Part shown: one piece after another, positions 1 to 6,592 of the stretch
Layout: each line of letters opens with the position of its first letter
How positions within the stretch are numbered: position 1 is the stretch's first letter
Assembly: GCA_031379365.1 (NCBI GenBank)
Contig: JANNFB010000271.1
Coordinates: 1 to 13,008, forward strand
DNA: 13,008 nucleotides
Direction: 5' to 3'
DNA from: CADEEN01 sp031379365
GTDB taxonomy: Bacteria > Pseudomonadota > Gammaproteobacteria > Burkholderiales > Burkholderiaceae_C
Notes under the pieces: model-generated
The model's database searches: none
What the model was told of the DNA's origin: nothing
The model's input: only the letters and a program-made list of their open reading frames with translations
Program-made: the position numbers and the translations under genes

Positions 1-194
1 GGCGCAGGCGTGACAGGTCATGGTCCCCGGAGTGCGCCGATGTCGCCGAGAACACCAAGACATGCACCCGATGTTGCGCTGCTGCTGCGTATGGCCCTGG
101 CCTGCAGCGTGGCGCTGGCGAAGCCGCCCGCGCCCACCGTAATGGTGGCGGCGCGCAGATGTCGCTCTGGTAGACGCTCTGCACGACCCATCGC

Positions 195-407
195 ATGGCC
201 TGCCGCAACAAGCAGGTGCACCGGCGCGACCGCAAGCTCGCCATCGACTGGGGCAGACTGAAGGGTCTGGTGCGGCGCTGGCAGGCGACTGCGGCACTGG
301 CCTGGAGCGAGGCCGATGTGGTCGAAGTGGCGCGCTAACTCAACGAGAGCCTCAACCGCCATCCGCAGACCTCGGATCTCGTGGGTTTGCTCGACGTGCG
401 GCGTTAG
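195..407 (+). pseudogene. Possible decayed small ORF, interrupted by an in-frame TAA
   Basis: I do not recognise this product. From ATG 195 the frame reads 47 codons (MACRNKQVHRRDRKL...) to TAA 336-338. It then continues in the same frame for 22 codons (LNESLNRHPQTSDLVG...) to TAG 405-407. By my count 41 of 47 and 18 of 22 codons end in G or C, which fits the coding bias of the neighbours on both sides of the stop. There is no clear Shine-Dalgarno sequence. A TAG at 171-173 closes the frame upstream. Farther left, coding-like fragments seem to jump between frames 3 and 1. The region could be an eroded gene or simply non-coding GC-rich DNA; a stop-free antisense frame (18-437) also exists but looks like a shadow. 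Confidence 0.25.
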
Positions 408-441
408 CCGGGGCGGCCAGCGGCGCGACGGAAACATCCGC

Positions 442-966
442 TCAAGTCCGTGGCGAGTGCAATTCGAACGTCACGGCCGCGCAGGCCGGTGCCTGGGGGG
501 CGTGCTGAGCACGCGAGCGCGGCGGCCTGGCTGCGTCGGCCGGCAGCACGTCATGCAGCACGAGGCGCGGCTCGACGCGGTAGCGGCCGGGTTGGCGCAG
601 GTCGAAGGCCTCAGCCAGATCGAGCGTGGCGCTGCGTGAGCGGCCGGGTGCGAGGTACAGGTACTCGCTGCGCTCGGGGTCGCCGCGCTTGAGCGCCGCG
701 CCGCGGTAGGCCAGTTCGGTGCCGTCGCGGAACACGGTCACGAAGGGTGCGAACCAGGCTTCTTCGAACGGGGTGCCCCAGACCAGCAGGTGCACGCCCG
801 CCGCCCCGGGGTTGGCGACCCGCAGGCGCAGCGGCACGGCCTGGCCCGCTACGGCCTGCGCCGGCAGCATCAGCGTGCAGCGCAGTTGCGAGGCTGCCGG
901 CGTGGCGAGGGCCGTCGTCATCGCGGTGGCCAGCAACACACCACTGCACAGCCACCGCAACCACAT
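442..966 (-). CDS. Secreted stand-alone homologue of the M35 peptidase prodomain
   Basis: This is a 174-residue protein from ATG 964-966; a GTG at 967-969 would add one residue. Residues 1-25 look like a Sec signal peptide (hydrophobic stretch, then ALATPA). The rest is a predicted beta-rich domain. It aligns visibly with residues 25-135 of the metalloendopeptidase encoded just upstream: both share the pattern V-x-LL-x-W, P-x-EE, RDG, AY-x-G, KR, and DL-x3-GRY-x-VE in the same order and spacing. There is no HExxH and no catalytic domain. Its start lies only 4-7 bases after the peptidase stop, so the two genes are very probably cotranscribed and perhaps translationally coupled. By inference it could act in trans as a chaperone or inhibitor of the protease, or be a truncated duplicate. 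Two cysteines (in LRCTL and PACAA) could form a disulfide. Confidence 0.8.
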   Translation of the reverse strand: MWLRWLCSGVLLATAMTTALATPAASQLRCTLMLPAQAVAGQAVPLRLRVANPGAAGVHLLVWGTPFEEAWFAPFVTVFRDGTELAYRGAALKRGDPERSEYLYLAPGRSRSATLDLAEAFDLRQPGRYRVEPRLVLHDVLPADAARPPRSRAQHAPQAPACAAVTFELHSPRT

Positions 967-973
967 CACTGGG

Positions 974-2014
974 TCAGGGAAGCGCTGGCGTGTTCTCGGC
1001 GAAGTACTCGTGGCTATCAGCGTTGTCGAGCGCCTTGACGGGGTCTGAGATGGCTAGCGCCGCGGCGGCCGACTGGCCATAGGCCCAGTCATCGGTGCCG
1101 GCCACCACGGTGAAGTGAGACATCTCGTGGATCAGCGTGCCGCCCTTGGAGTCGGTGCCCGTCAGCGGCGCGCTCCAGAAGGCGCCACAAAGGTAGATCT
1201 TGTATGGCTGGCTGGGGTAGACGTAGGCGTAGGTGCTGGGTTTCTTGCACTTGCAGTCGAGCGTCAGCGCCTGAGTCGTGAAGGCGCCCTGGATGCTCGT
1301 GAAGTGGGCCATGGCCGTGCCCCAGTTGGCGCTCGAATAGGTGCCGAACCACTTGACGTAGCGCTGCGTGGCTGACGGCGTGCCGTTCAGGTAGGTCATT
1401 GCGCCGTTGGCATATGAGGTCGCTGCCGCCACCGCCGACGCCAGCGTGTTTTGTTGCGACGCCGAGCAGTTGCCGGTGTAGGCGATCGACGCAGCCGTTG
1501 TAACCTGGGGCGCGGCTGACGCTGCCAGGCCCTTGCCGCTGCGGCCTTCGAGCCACAGGTACAGCGCGTCGGAGCGCAGTTCGGCGGCATTTGCGCCGTG
1601 CCCGCCGCGGGTGACGTATTCGACGGCGTAGCGGCCGCTGCGCGAGAGGTCGTATGCGGCCGTCAGCTCGACTTCATAGCTGAGGGTCGCGCCGGCATCC
1701 AGGCGCACATGGTCGGCCGCACCCGGCGCTGCGCGCTTGACCAGAGGGCCTGTGTAGGCCACGCGCTCGCCGTCTCGGGTGATTTTGAACAGCGCGCCCT
1801 CGACCTCTTCCGCGGGCAATTGCCAGCGCAGCAGGTTGACCGGGTGCCGGTTGGTGTTTGTCACGCTCACGGTGATCACCACGTCAACGTCACCGCGCAG
1901 CACCGGGGCCGCGGCCGACAGGCGCACATCGATGCCGTCTCGCGGCGCGGCGGCAAGGCCGCCGACTGCGAAGACCATCGCGGCCAACGCTATCCATCGG
2001 AGAAATCCGAACAT
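974..2014 (-). CDS. Secreted M35 peptidyl-Lys metalloendopeptidase (Lys-N type)
   Basis: This 346-residue preproprotein is predicted to be an exported zinc endopeptidase that cleaves on the amino side of lysine. Residues 1-23 are a signal peptide, about 25-160 a beta-rich prodomain, and about 178-346 the catalytic domain. HEMSH (296-300) gives two zinc ligands and the catalytic Glu297. GTDDWAYG (306-313) is the aspzincin GTxDxxYG motif, with Asp309 as third ligand. Cys183, Cys254, Cys256 and Cys276 match the two-disulfide spacing I recall for the Grifola Lys-N enzyme. NADSHEYF (331-338) retains the acidic residues that line the Lys-binding S1' pocket in that family. I chose ATG 2014 because GAGGAG lies 6 bases upstream and the signal peptide starts there; a longer frame to 2101 lacks both. 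The catalytic part is of normal family length. Confidence 0.92.
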   Translation of the reverse strand: MFGFLRWIALAAMVFAVGGLAAAPRDGIDVRLSAAAPVLRGDVDVVITVSVTNTNRHPVNLLRWQLPAEEVEGALFKITRDGERVAYTGPLVKRAAPGAADHVRLDAGATLSYEVELTAAYDLSRSGRYAVEYVTRGGHGANAAELRSDALYLWLEGRSGKGLAASAAPQVTTAASIAYTGNCSASQQNTLASAVAAATSYANGAMTYLNGTPSATQRYVKWFGTYSSANWGTAMAHFTSIQGAFTTQALTLDCKCKKPSTYAYVYPSQPYKIYLCGAFWSAPLTGTDSKGGTLIHEMSHFTVVAGTDDWAYGQSAAAALAISDPVKALDNADSHEYFAENTPALP

Positions 2015-2030
2015 GTTCGCTCCTCGTTCT
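2006..2030 (-). promoter_or_regulatory. Shine-Dalgarno sequence fixing the M35 peptidase start
   Basis: Read on the minus strand, GAGGAG is followed by a 6-base spacer and ATG (2012-2014). This is the strongest ribosome-binding site in the left part of the window. It decides between this start and the 29-codon longer open frame. Confidence 0.7.
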
Positions 2031-2110
2031 TGCAGGTTGCAGAAGCAAGGAGTGTCGGCGGGCGCAGTCAATTCGGCCACGGTGCAACTACCGAGCCACA
2101 TGGTCGCGCA

Positions 2111-2803
2111 CTACTTAACCAACATGACGCGCATACCCAGCGGCTTGCCGCCCGGCCGATCGAGCACCTGCACGGTGGCCTGGCGCGGCCGGAAGCCTTC
2201 TGGCAGCGCCAGGCTGCCACGCAGCACCTGTTGGCTGCCGATCGACACCTCCACCGGCTTCAGGTTGACGGTGGTTTCATTGCCACGCGCAGCCGCGCCG
2301 GTGACGCTGAGCTGCATCACGCCGGGCAGCGGCGCGGCGCCGGCACGTTCGCGCGTGAGCACCACGTCATAGGCCAGTGCGCTGCCCTGGGCGGTGAAGC
2401 GACCGGCGCGCACCTCGACGACGCCGCCCCGCGGGTCGGGCGGCAGTGCGCCGATGACTGCGCCGAGCTCGTCGCGCAGCCGCTGGGCGACGGCGCGCGG
2501 CGCGGCAAGCTCCTCGTCCTGGCGCTTCTTGTCGGCCAGCGCGGTGGCGAGCTGTTTGCCGGTTTCGCCGAGCTCGCGTTGCAGCCGCTGCCGCTCGGCA
2601 ACGGCCTGCTCGAAGGCGCTGCGCAGCTGGCTCGACGCGTCGGCCGACAGCCGTGGCGGCAGGTACCGCTCCTGCACGAAGACGACGCCGCCGGCACCGA
2701 CAGCGATACCCAACAGCAGCAATACCAGCCAGCGCGGCAGGCGCCAGCCCGAGCGGCGCTTGCCGTAGCGCTCGAATACAACAGGTTTGGATTGGCCGAA
2801 CAT
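2111..2803 (-). CDS. Membrane-anchored coiled-coil protein (DUF6776-like)
   Basis: This 230-residue protein of unknown function has a short basic cytoplasmic N-terminus (KRRSGWRLPR). One transmembrane helix follows (about 25-43, WLVLLLLGIAVGAGGVVFV). Residues about 55-115 form a charged predicted coiled coil, and 125-230 a beta-rich domain presumably in the periplasm. The layout resembles the small inner-membrane proteins that betaproteobacterial genomes label DUF6776, which is a family-level guess from memory. No enzymatic motif is visible. The gene lies upstream of, and in the same direction as, the M35 peptidase, with a 96-base gap, so cotranscription is possible but unproven. No strong Shine-Dalgarno precedes ATG 2803. 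A PilN/GspL-like scaffold would look similar. Confidence 0.75.
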   Translation of the reverse strand: MFGQSKPVVFERYGKRRSGWRLPRWLVLLLLGIAVGAGGVVFVQERYLPPRLSADASSQLRSAFEQAVAERQRLQRELGETGKQLATALADKKRQDEELAAPRAVAQRLRDELGAVIGALPPDPRGGVVEVRAGRFTAQGSALAYDVVLTRERAGAAPLPGVMQLSVTGAAARGNETTVNLKPVEVSIGSQQVLRGSLALPEGFRPRQATVQVLDRPGGKPLGMRVMLVK

Positions 2804-3034
2804 GGGCGGTATGAGTGGGGTTCCGTCGAGGTCCCGAGGTTACAGCCGCCCGGTACACGCCCTGACACAGGTTGGCGGCCCCGCGGCCCTGCCGTTCGCG
2901 CCAGCGCAGCGCTACGTGCGTCATGGCACAGACGCGCTCGGGGCCCTCAATAGCATCGGGTTGTTCGGCGATGTCGCGAACCGATTCGCACGCCGGCACC
3001 CCCGCCATCCGATTCTCAAGACTGGAGACCCACC
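2804..3034. other. Divergent intergenic region
   Basis: These 231 bases separate the minus-strand membrane protein from the plus-strand secreted protein and should carry promoters for both. I see no convincing -35/-10 pair. A direct repeat CCGATTC occurs at 2981-2987 and 3009-3015, 28 bases apart, just before the plus-strand gene, and could be half-sites for a regulator. Nothing else recognisable is present. Confidence 0.4.
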
Positions 3035-3490
3035 ATGAACCCCACCCGCCGCATCGTCACCGCCCAACTCGTCGCCCTCGGTGCGTTCGCAATCGGCGGC
3101 GCAGCCATGGCGGCTCCGAAGGCAACCCATCACGACGGCAAGAAGCTGCTCGGCGACAAGATCAAGACCCATGGCAAACACGTCATCGACAAGAAGGGGC
3201 CGCACATGGTGTCGATCGACGTCAAGGACGGCAAAGTCGCGGGCCTGCACGTCAAGCACAACAAGAAGGGTGAGTTGCCGGTCAAGAAGTACAAGACGAG
3301 CAAGAAGATGGCCCGGGCCGAGGGGACGCAGTACGTTGGCTACCAACTGGCGCAGGCGCAATCACTCGGCACGGTCTACATCGGTTTTGCCTACGTCGAC
3401 GACTACGGTTACGAAGAGATCTACTGGTTCCCGTACGAGATGATCTACGACGGCGACACCGGCGCAGTCGAGTACGTGCCGGTGTATTGA
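3035..3490 (+). CDS. Secreted lysine/histidine-rich orphan protein
   Basis: I do not recognise this family. The 151-residue product has a clear Sec signal peptide (1-27, ending GGAAMAAP). The mature part is strikingly bipartite. Residues 29-91 contain 18 lysines and 7 histidines. Residues 114-151 contain no lysine or arginine, several Asp/Glu and many tyrosines (YVDDYGYEEIYWFPYEMIYD). There are no cysteines, repeats or catalytic motifs. GGAG lies 8 bases upstream of ATG 3035. The domain layout suggests a small periplasmic or extracellular binding protein, possibly for metal or polyanion, but that is inference. It is a single gene flanked by intergenic regions. A lysine-rich secreted protein near a Lys-specific protease is noted as a coincidence to test. 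Confidence 0.8.
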   Translation: MNPTRRIVTAQLVALGAFAIGGAAMAAPKATHHDGKKLLGDKIKTHGKHVIDKKGPHMVSIDVKDGKVAGLHVKHNKKGELPVKKYKTSKKMARAEGTQYVGYQLAQAQSLGTVYIGFAYVDDYGYEEIYWFPYEMIYDGDTGAVEYVPVY

Positions 3491-3548
3491 GCTGGCGCGC
3501 TGCGCCTGAGCGCCACCAGGCCAGCGCTACGCGGACGAAGCGCCAGCT
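3490..3548 (+). repeat. Long-armed inverted repeat after the secreted-protein gene
   Basis: AGCTGGCGC at 3490-3498 is perfectly complementary to GCGCCAGCT at 3540-3548, with a 41-base GC-rich spacer that can itself fold. It begins on the last base of the upstream stop codon. There is no T-run, so it is not a classical intrinsic terminator, but it could form a transcript-end structure. Confidence 0.35.
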
Positions 3549-3655
3549 GTGGTGGCACCGATGCCGACCATGACGGCGGGGCGGCTGTGCGCGAGGGGCC
3601 ATTCGCGCCTATGCTCACGCTGCATTCGCATACTGCCGACACAAGGATCCGACGC

Positions 3656-4708
3656 ATGACCAAGTTCGCCAACATCCTGGGCACCGTGGGCAACACGCCG
3701 GTGGTGAAGATCGGCAGGCTCGCGCCGCCCGGCGTCGAGCTTTACGTGAAGATCGAGGCCTTCAACCCGCTCGGCTCGGTGAAGGATCGCCTGGCACTGG
3801 GCGTGATCGAAGATGCCGAACGCAGCGGCGCCCTGAAGCCGGGGCAGACGGTGATCGAGGCCACCAGCGGCAACACCGGCATCGGCCTGGCGATGGTCTG
3901 CGCGCAGAAGGGCTACCCATTGGTGGTGACGATGGTCGAGACCTTCAGTGTCGAGCGGCGCAAGCTGATGCGCTTTCTGGGCGCCAAGGTGGTGCTGACG
4001 CCGGCCGCCGAGCGCGGCACGGGGATGGTCAAGAAGGCCGTCGAACTGGCCGAGAAGCACGGCTGGTTCCTGACCCGCCAGTTCGAGAACGAGGCCAACG
4101 CCGACATGCACTCGCGCACCACGGCGCGCGAGATCGTCAATGACTTCGCCGGTGAACGGCTGGACTATTGGGTCACTGCCTTCGGCACCGGCGGCACCCT
4201 CAAAGGCGTGGCGCGGGTGCTGGCCCAGGAGCGCCCGGACACCAAGATCGTGGTGTGCGAGCCGGCCGACGCGCCGATGCTCGCCAGCGGCGTGGCCCAG
4301 CAGCGCAAGCCCGACGGCAGCGCCGTGCAGAGCCACCCTTCGTGGAAGCCGCACCCCCTGCAAGGCTGGAGCCCGGACTTCATTCCCAAGCTGGCCGGAG
4401 ACGCCGTCGCTTCCGGCGCGATCCATCGTATCGTGCCGATCACCGGCGCCGAGGCGATGCACTGGAGCCGCCAGCTCGCGCAGAAGGAAGGCATCTTCGT
4501 CGGCACGTCTGGCGGCGGCACGTTCTCCGGCGCGTTGCAGGTGTGCCAGGACGCCCCCAAGGGGTCGGTCGTGCTGTGCATGCTGCCCGACACTGGCGAG
4601 CGCTACCTCAGCACACCGCTGTTCGCCGACATCGCGGTCGACATGACCGATGACGAGTTGCAGGTGATGCGCTCGACGCCCAACTTCCACTTGCCGCCCA
4701 AAGCCTGA
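3656..4708 (+). CDS. Cysteine synthase-family PLP enzyme
   Basis: This 350-residue fold-type II PLP enzyme is predicted to make L-cysteine from O-acetylserine (or a related substrate) and sulfide in the cytoplasm. Lys43 in NPLGSVKDR is the PLP Schiff-base lysine. TSGNTG (70-75) is the substrate loop, GTGGT (177-181) the phosphate-binding loop, and Ser285 in GTSGGGT lies near the pyridine nitrogen. The ending PDTGERYLST is typical of CysK/CysM. I chose ATG 3656 because AGGA sits 8 bases upstream and MTKFANILGTVGNTP matches the family N-terminus; a longer frame from 3587 does not. It is about 30-40 residues longer than CysK, partly from an insertion around 211-231 (QQRKPDGSAVQSHPSW). It could also be a cystathionine beta-synthase-like or specialised paralogue. 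It converges with the gene to its right. Confidence 0.88.
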   Translation: MTKFANILGTVGNTPVVKIGRLAPPGVELYVKIEAFNPLGSVKDRLALGVIEDAERSGALKPGQTVIEATSGNTGIGLAMVCAQKGYPLVVTMVETFSVERRKLMRFLGAKVVLTPAAERGTGMVKKAVELAEKHGWFLTRQFENEANADMHSRTTAREIVNDFAGERLDYWVTAFGTGGTLKGVARVLAQERPDTKIVVCEPADAPMLASGVAQQRKPDGSAVQSHPSWKPHPLQGWSPDFIPKLAGDAVASGAIHRIVPITGAEAMHWSRQLAQKEGIFVGTSGGGTFSGALQVCQDAPKGSVVLCMLPDTGERYLSTPLFADIAVDMTDDELQVMRSTPNFHLPPKA

Positions 4709-5262
4709 GGGCGCGGCTGCGCGAGCCGCACAAGGGCCGCACAAGGGCCGCCGGGCCCCGCACCGCACCTCAGATGTCGAGGAACAGGGTCTCGCCCGGA
4801 CTTTTGCTCGCCCATCGTGATCCGGTAGAGCCGCTCGTCGGTGGCTCGCAGGCGGCGGCAGACCTCGCGGCCGATATTCATCTGGATCAGCGCGAATTGC
4901 TCGGCGTCGCGCTCGAACAGCCGCAGTAGGTCGGCCGCGCCGAGTTCGATCGCGCGGCAATCTTCGACCGCGAACACCGATGCGCTGCGCGGCGCAAGGT
5001 CCATCAGGGCCATCTCGCCGAAGCAGTCGCCCGCGCCCAGACGGTGCAACTCGGTGTCGCGGCCCTGCCAGCCTTTGAGCACCACCGCACGGCCGCTTTT
5101 GAGCACGAACATCGATGTCGCCAGGTCGTTCTCGCGGAAGAAGAACTCACCCGCCCGCACGCCGACCTCACGCGCCTGCTCGAGCAGGAATTGCAGCGCA
5201 TCGACGCGGATCGCGCCGAAGATCGGCATGCCTTGCAGAAGGTCGATTTGCGTCGGCTGCAT
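4603..5262 (-). CDS. Cyclic-nucleotide-binding domain protein, probably frameshifted at its 3' end
   Basis: This is a small cytoplasmic sensor of the CAP_ED/cNMP-binding fold (PF00027), with no HTH domain, so it is not a CRP-type transcription factor. Residues about 12-130 form the beta-roll. FGEMAL (81-86) followed by PRSASV (91-96) is the phosphate-binding cassette with the conserved arginine. ATG 5262 is preceded by GGAG at 7 bases; a longer frame to 5340 lacks this. After TMGEQK (residue 154) the literal frame runs on for 65 unconvincing residues, antisense into the cysteine-synthase gene. One frame over, the sequence reads SPGETLFLDI and stops at 4770-4772. Adding one base in the TTTT run at 4802-4805 joins the two. 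The native product is therefore probably about 164 residues, ending at 4770. It is last in the trpS-esterase-MFS gene series. Confidence 0.78.
   Translation of the reverse strand: MQPTQIDLLQGMPIFGAIRVDALQFLLEQAREVGVRAGEFFFRENDLATSMFVLKSGRAVVLKGWQGRDTELHRLGAGDCFGEMALMDLAPRSASVFAVEDCRAIELGAADLLRLFERDAEQFALIQMNIGREVCRRLRATDERLYRITMGEQKSGRDPVPRHLRCGAGPGGPCAALVRLAQPRPQALGGKWKLGVERITCNSSSVMSTAMSANSGVLR
4725..4750. repeat. Short 11-bp tandem repeat between convergent genes
   Basis: The unit GCCGCACAAGG occurs at 4725-4735 and 4736-4746, followed by a partial third copy GCCG at 4747-4750. It lies just after the cysteine-synthase stop. It is probably slippage-derived; no function is evident. Confidence 0.6.
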
Positions 5263-5370
5263 GGTGGTTCTCCGAACGAACCCAGGCGGGTGGATTTGAA
5301 CATGCGGCCACGCGACTCGAGTCCACCTGAGCATCGTCAAGGCCCATGACCGACGTGCCGCGGCAAGGCC

Positions 5371-6576
5371 TCAGTCGCCGTGCAACGGATGTCCTCGGCA
5401 GGCACGCCACAGGCTGAGGTCGTAGCCGATCTTCAGCACACCGCACAACAGCAGCGGCGCGGCCAGCCAGCCGCTCGCGAAGAGGGCGCCGGCCAGGACC
5501 GGGCTGGCGGCCGAGGCCAGGCTGCGAGGGACGGTCGTGAAACTGGCAGCGGCCGCGCGCTCGGGCGCTGTGACGACGCTCATCACGTACGCCGTGCGCG
5601 TCGGCACGTCCATTTGCGACAGCAGGGCCCGCACCAGCAGCAGGCCCAAGGCGAGCGGCAAGGTCGGCGCCAAGGCCGCGGCGATCAGGCACAGGTTGGC
5701 CGGGATGTGGGTGAAGACCATGGTGTTGAGCAGACCGATGCGCCGCGCCACCCAGGGTGCGGCCAGTTGCGATGCCGCACTGAGCAGGCCGCTCCAGAAG
5801 AAGAAGGCCCCCGCGGCGGTGAGCGTGAGGCCGAAGCGTTGCAGCAGCCACAGCGAGATCAGGCTGTTCAGCACCAGGCCGCCGGCGAACGAGTCGACCG
5901 AGAACAGCGCGGCCAGCTTGACCACGACGCCGCGCGAGGGGCCGAGTGGCGCCGGTGCGGCGGTGGCGGCATCGGTCATGGCGGGCAAGGGCAGGCGTCG
6001 GTAGAGCCACCAGATCAATAGCCCGATCGCAGCGTAGAGCCAGAACATCGCCCGCAGCGCATCGACCATCGGCCAAGCCGCGCGTTGCGCCAGCCAGGCG
6101 GGCAGGCCGACCGCCAGGGCGCCGAAGGCCGCGCTCAGCGAGCCGGCCAGGCTGTAGCGCGCGAACAGCGAGGTGCGCTCGGCACTGCTGCGGGTCAGCC
6201 CGGCCAGGCGGGCTTGTTCGAGCGGCAGGAACACGCTGACATCGCCAGCGCCGGGGTTGAGGGTGCCGAGAAAGGCGACCAGGAGCAGAGGCGCAAAGCT
6301 GCTGAAGCCGGCGAAGCCGAGGCCCGTGCTGGCCATCAGCAGGGCCGAGCCGAGCAAGAGGGTGCGGGCGGCAAAGAGATGGCCCCAGGCACCGACGGCG
6401 AGGGTGGCGGCGGCCGAGCCGAGCAGGGTGACGGTGCCGAGCACGCCCACGGCCAGACTGCCATGGCCCAGCGCCAACAGATAGACCGGCAGCAACACGG
6501 CCACCGAGCCATCGACGAAGCCGCGCAGCGCGCGGCCGGCGATCAGGGTGCGGGCGGTGAGGGTGTCCGTGGCAAT
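5371..6576 (-). CDS. MFS transporter, 12 TM segments, start codon uncertain
   Basis: This is an inner-membrane permease of the major facilitator superfamily, about 400 residues. I count twelve hydrophobic segments in two halves, with the usual basic central loop (YRRLPLP... to ...GPSRGVV). The second half contains SQMDVPTRTAYVMSVVTAPE, a conserved-looking loop seen in uncharacterised MFS proteins. The substrate is unknown. The coding frame is open upstream well into the esterase gene but has no ATG, GTG or TTG near the expected N-terminus (IATDTLTARTLIAGRALRGF). The boundary given starts at an ATT codon (6574-6576), which yields the usual family length and begins 16 bases after the esterase stop. 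The true start could be this ATT, a downstream GTG, or an ATG lost by mutation or sequencing error. Confidence 0.8.
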   Translation of the reverse strand: MATDTLTARTLIAGRALRGFVDGSVAVLLPVYLLALGHGSLAVGVLGTVTLLGSAAATLAVGAWGHLFAARTLLLGSALLMASTGLGFAGFSSFAPLLLVAFLGTLNPGAGDVSVFLPLEQARLAGLTRSSAERTSLFARYSLAGSLSAAFGALAVGLPAWLAQRAAWPMVDALRAMFWLYAAIGLLIWWLYRRLPLPAMTDAATAAPAPLGPSRGVVVKLAALFSVDSFAGGLVLNSLISLWLLQRFGLTLTAAGAFFFWSGLLSAASQLAAPWVARRIGLLNTMVFTHIPANLCLIAAALAPTLPLALGLLLVRALLSQMDVPTRTAYVMSVVTAPERAAAASFTTVPRSLASAASPVLAGALFASGWLAAPLLLCGVLKIGYDLSLWRACRGHPLHGD

Positions 6577-6592
6577 CCGACGCGCCGGCCCG

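Noticed and set aside
18..437. Stop-free 139-residue antisense frame on the minus strand
   Set aside because: Its composition (Arg/Ala/His-rich, no motif, no Shine-Dalgarno) is typical of the antisense of GC-rich DNA, and the opposite frame has better coding bias.
2043..2071. Promoter for the M35 gene using TTGACT (minus strand, 2066-2071)
   Set aside because: The -35 is good, but the sequence at 16-18 bases spacing (around TTGCTT) does not resemble a -10 box.
1598..2953. 451-residue plus-strand frame over the protease and membrane-protein genes
   Set aside because: It is antisense to two genes with clear motifs, signal peptide or TM segment; its own sequence has no recognisable domain.
3610..3615. 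TATGCT as -10 box for the cysteine-synthase gene
   Set aside because: No -35-like hexamer lies at a suitable distance, and such hexamers occur by chance.
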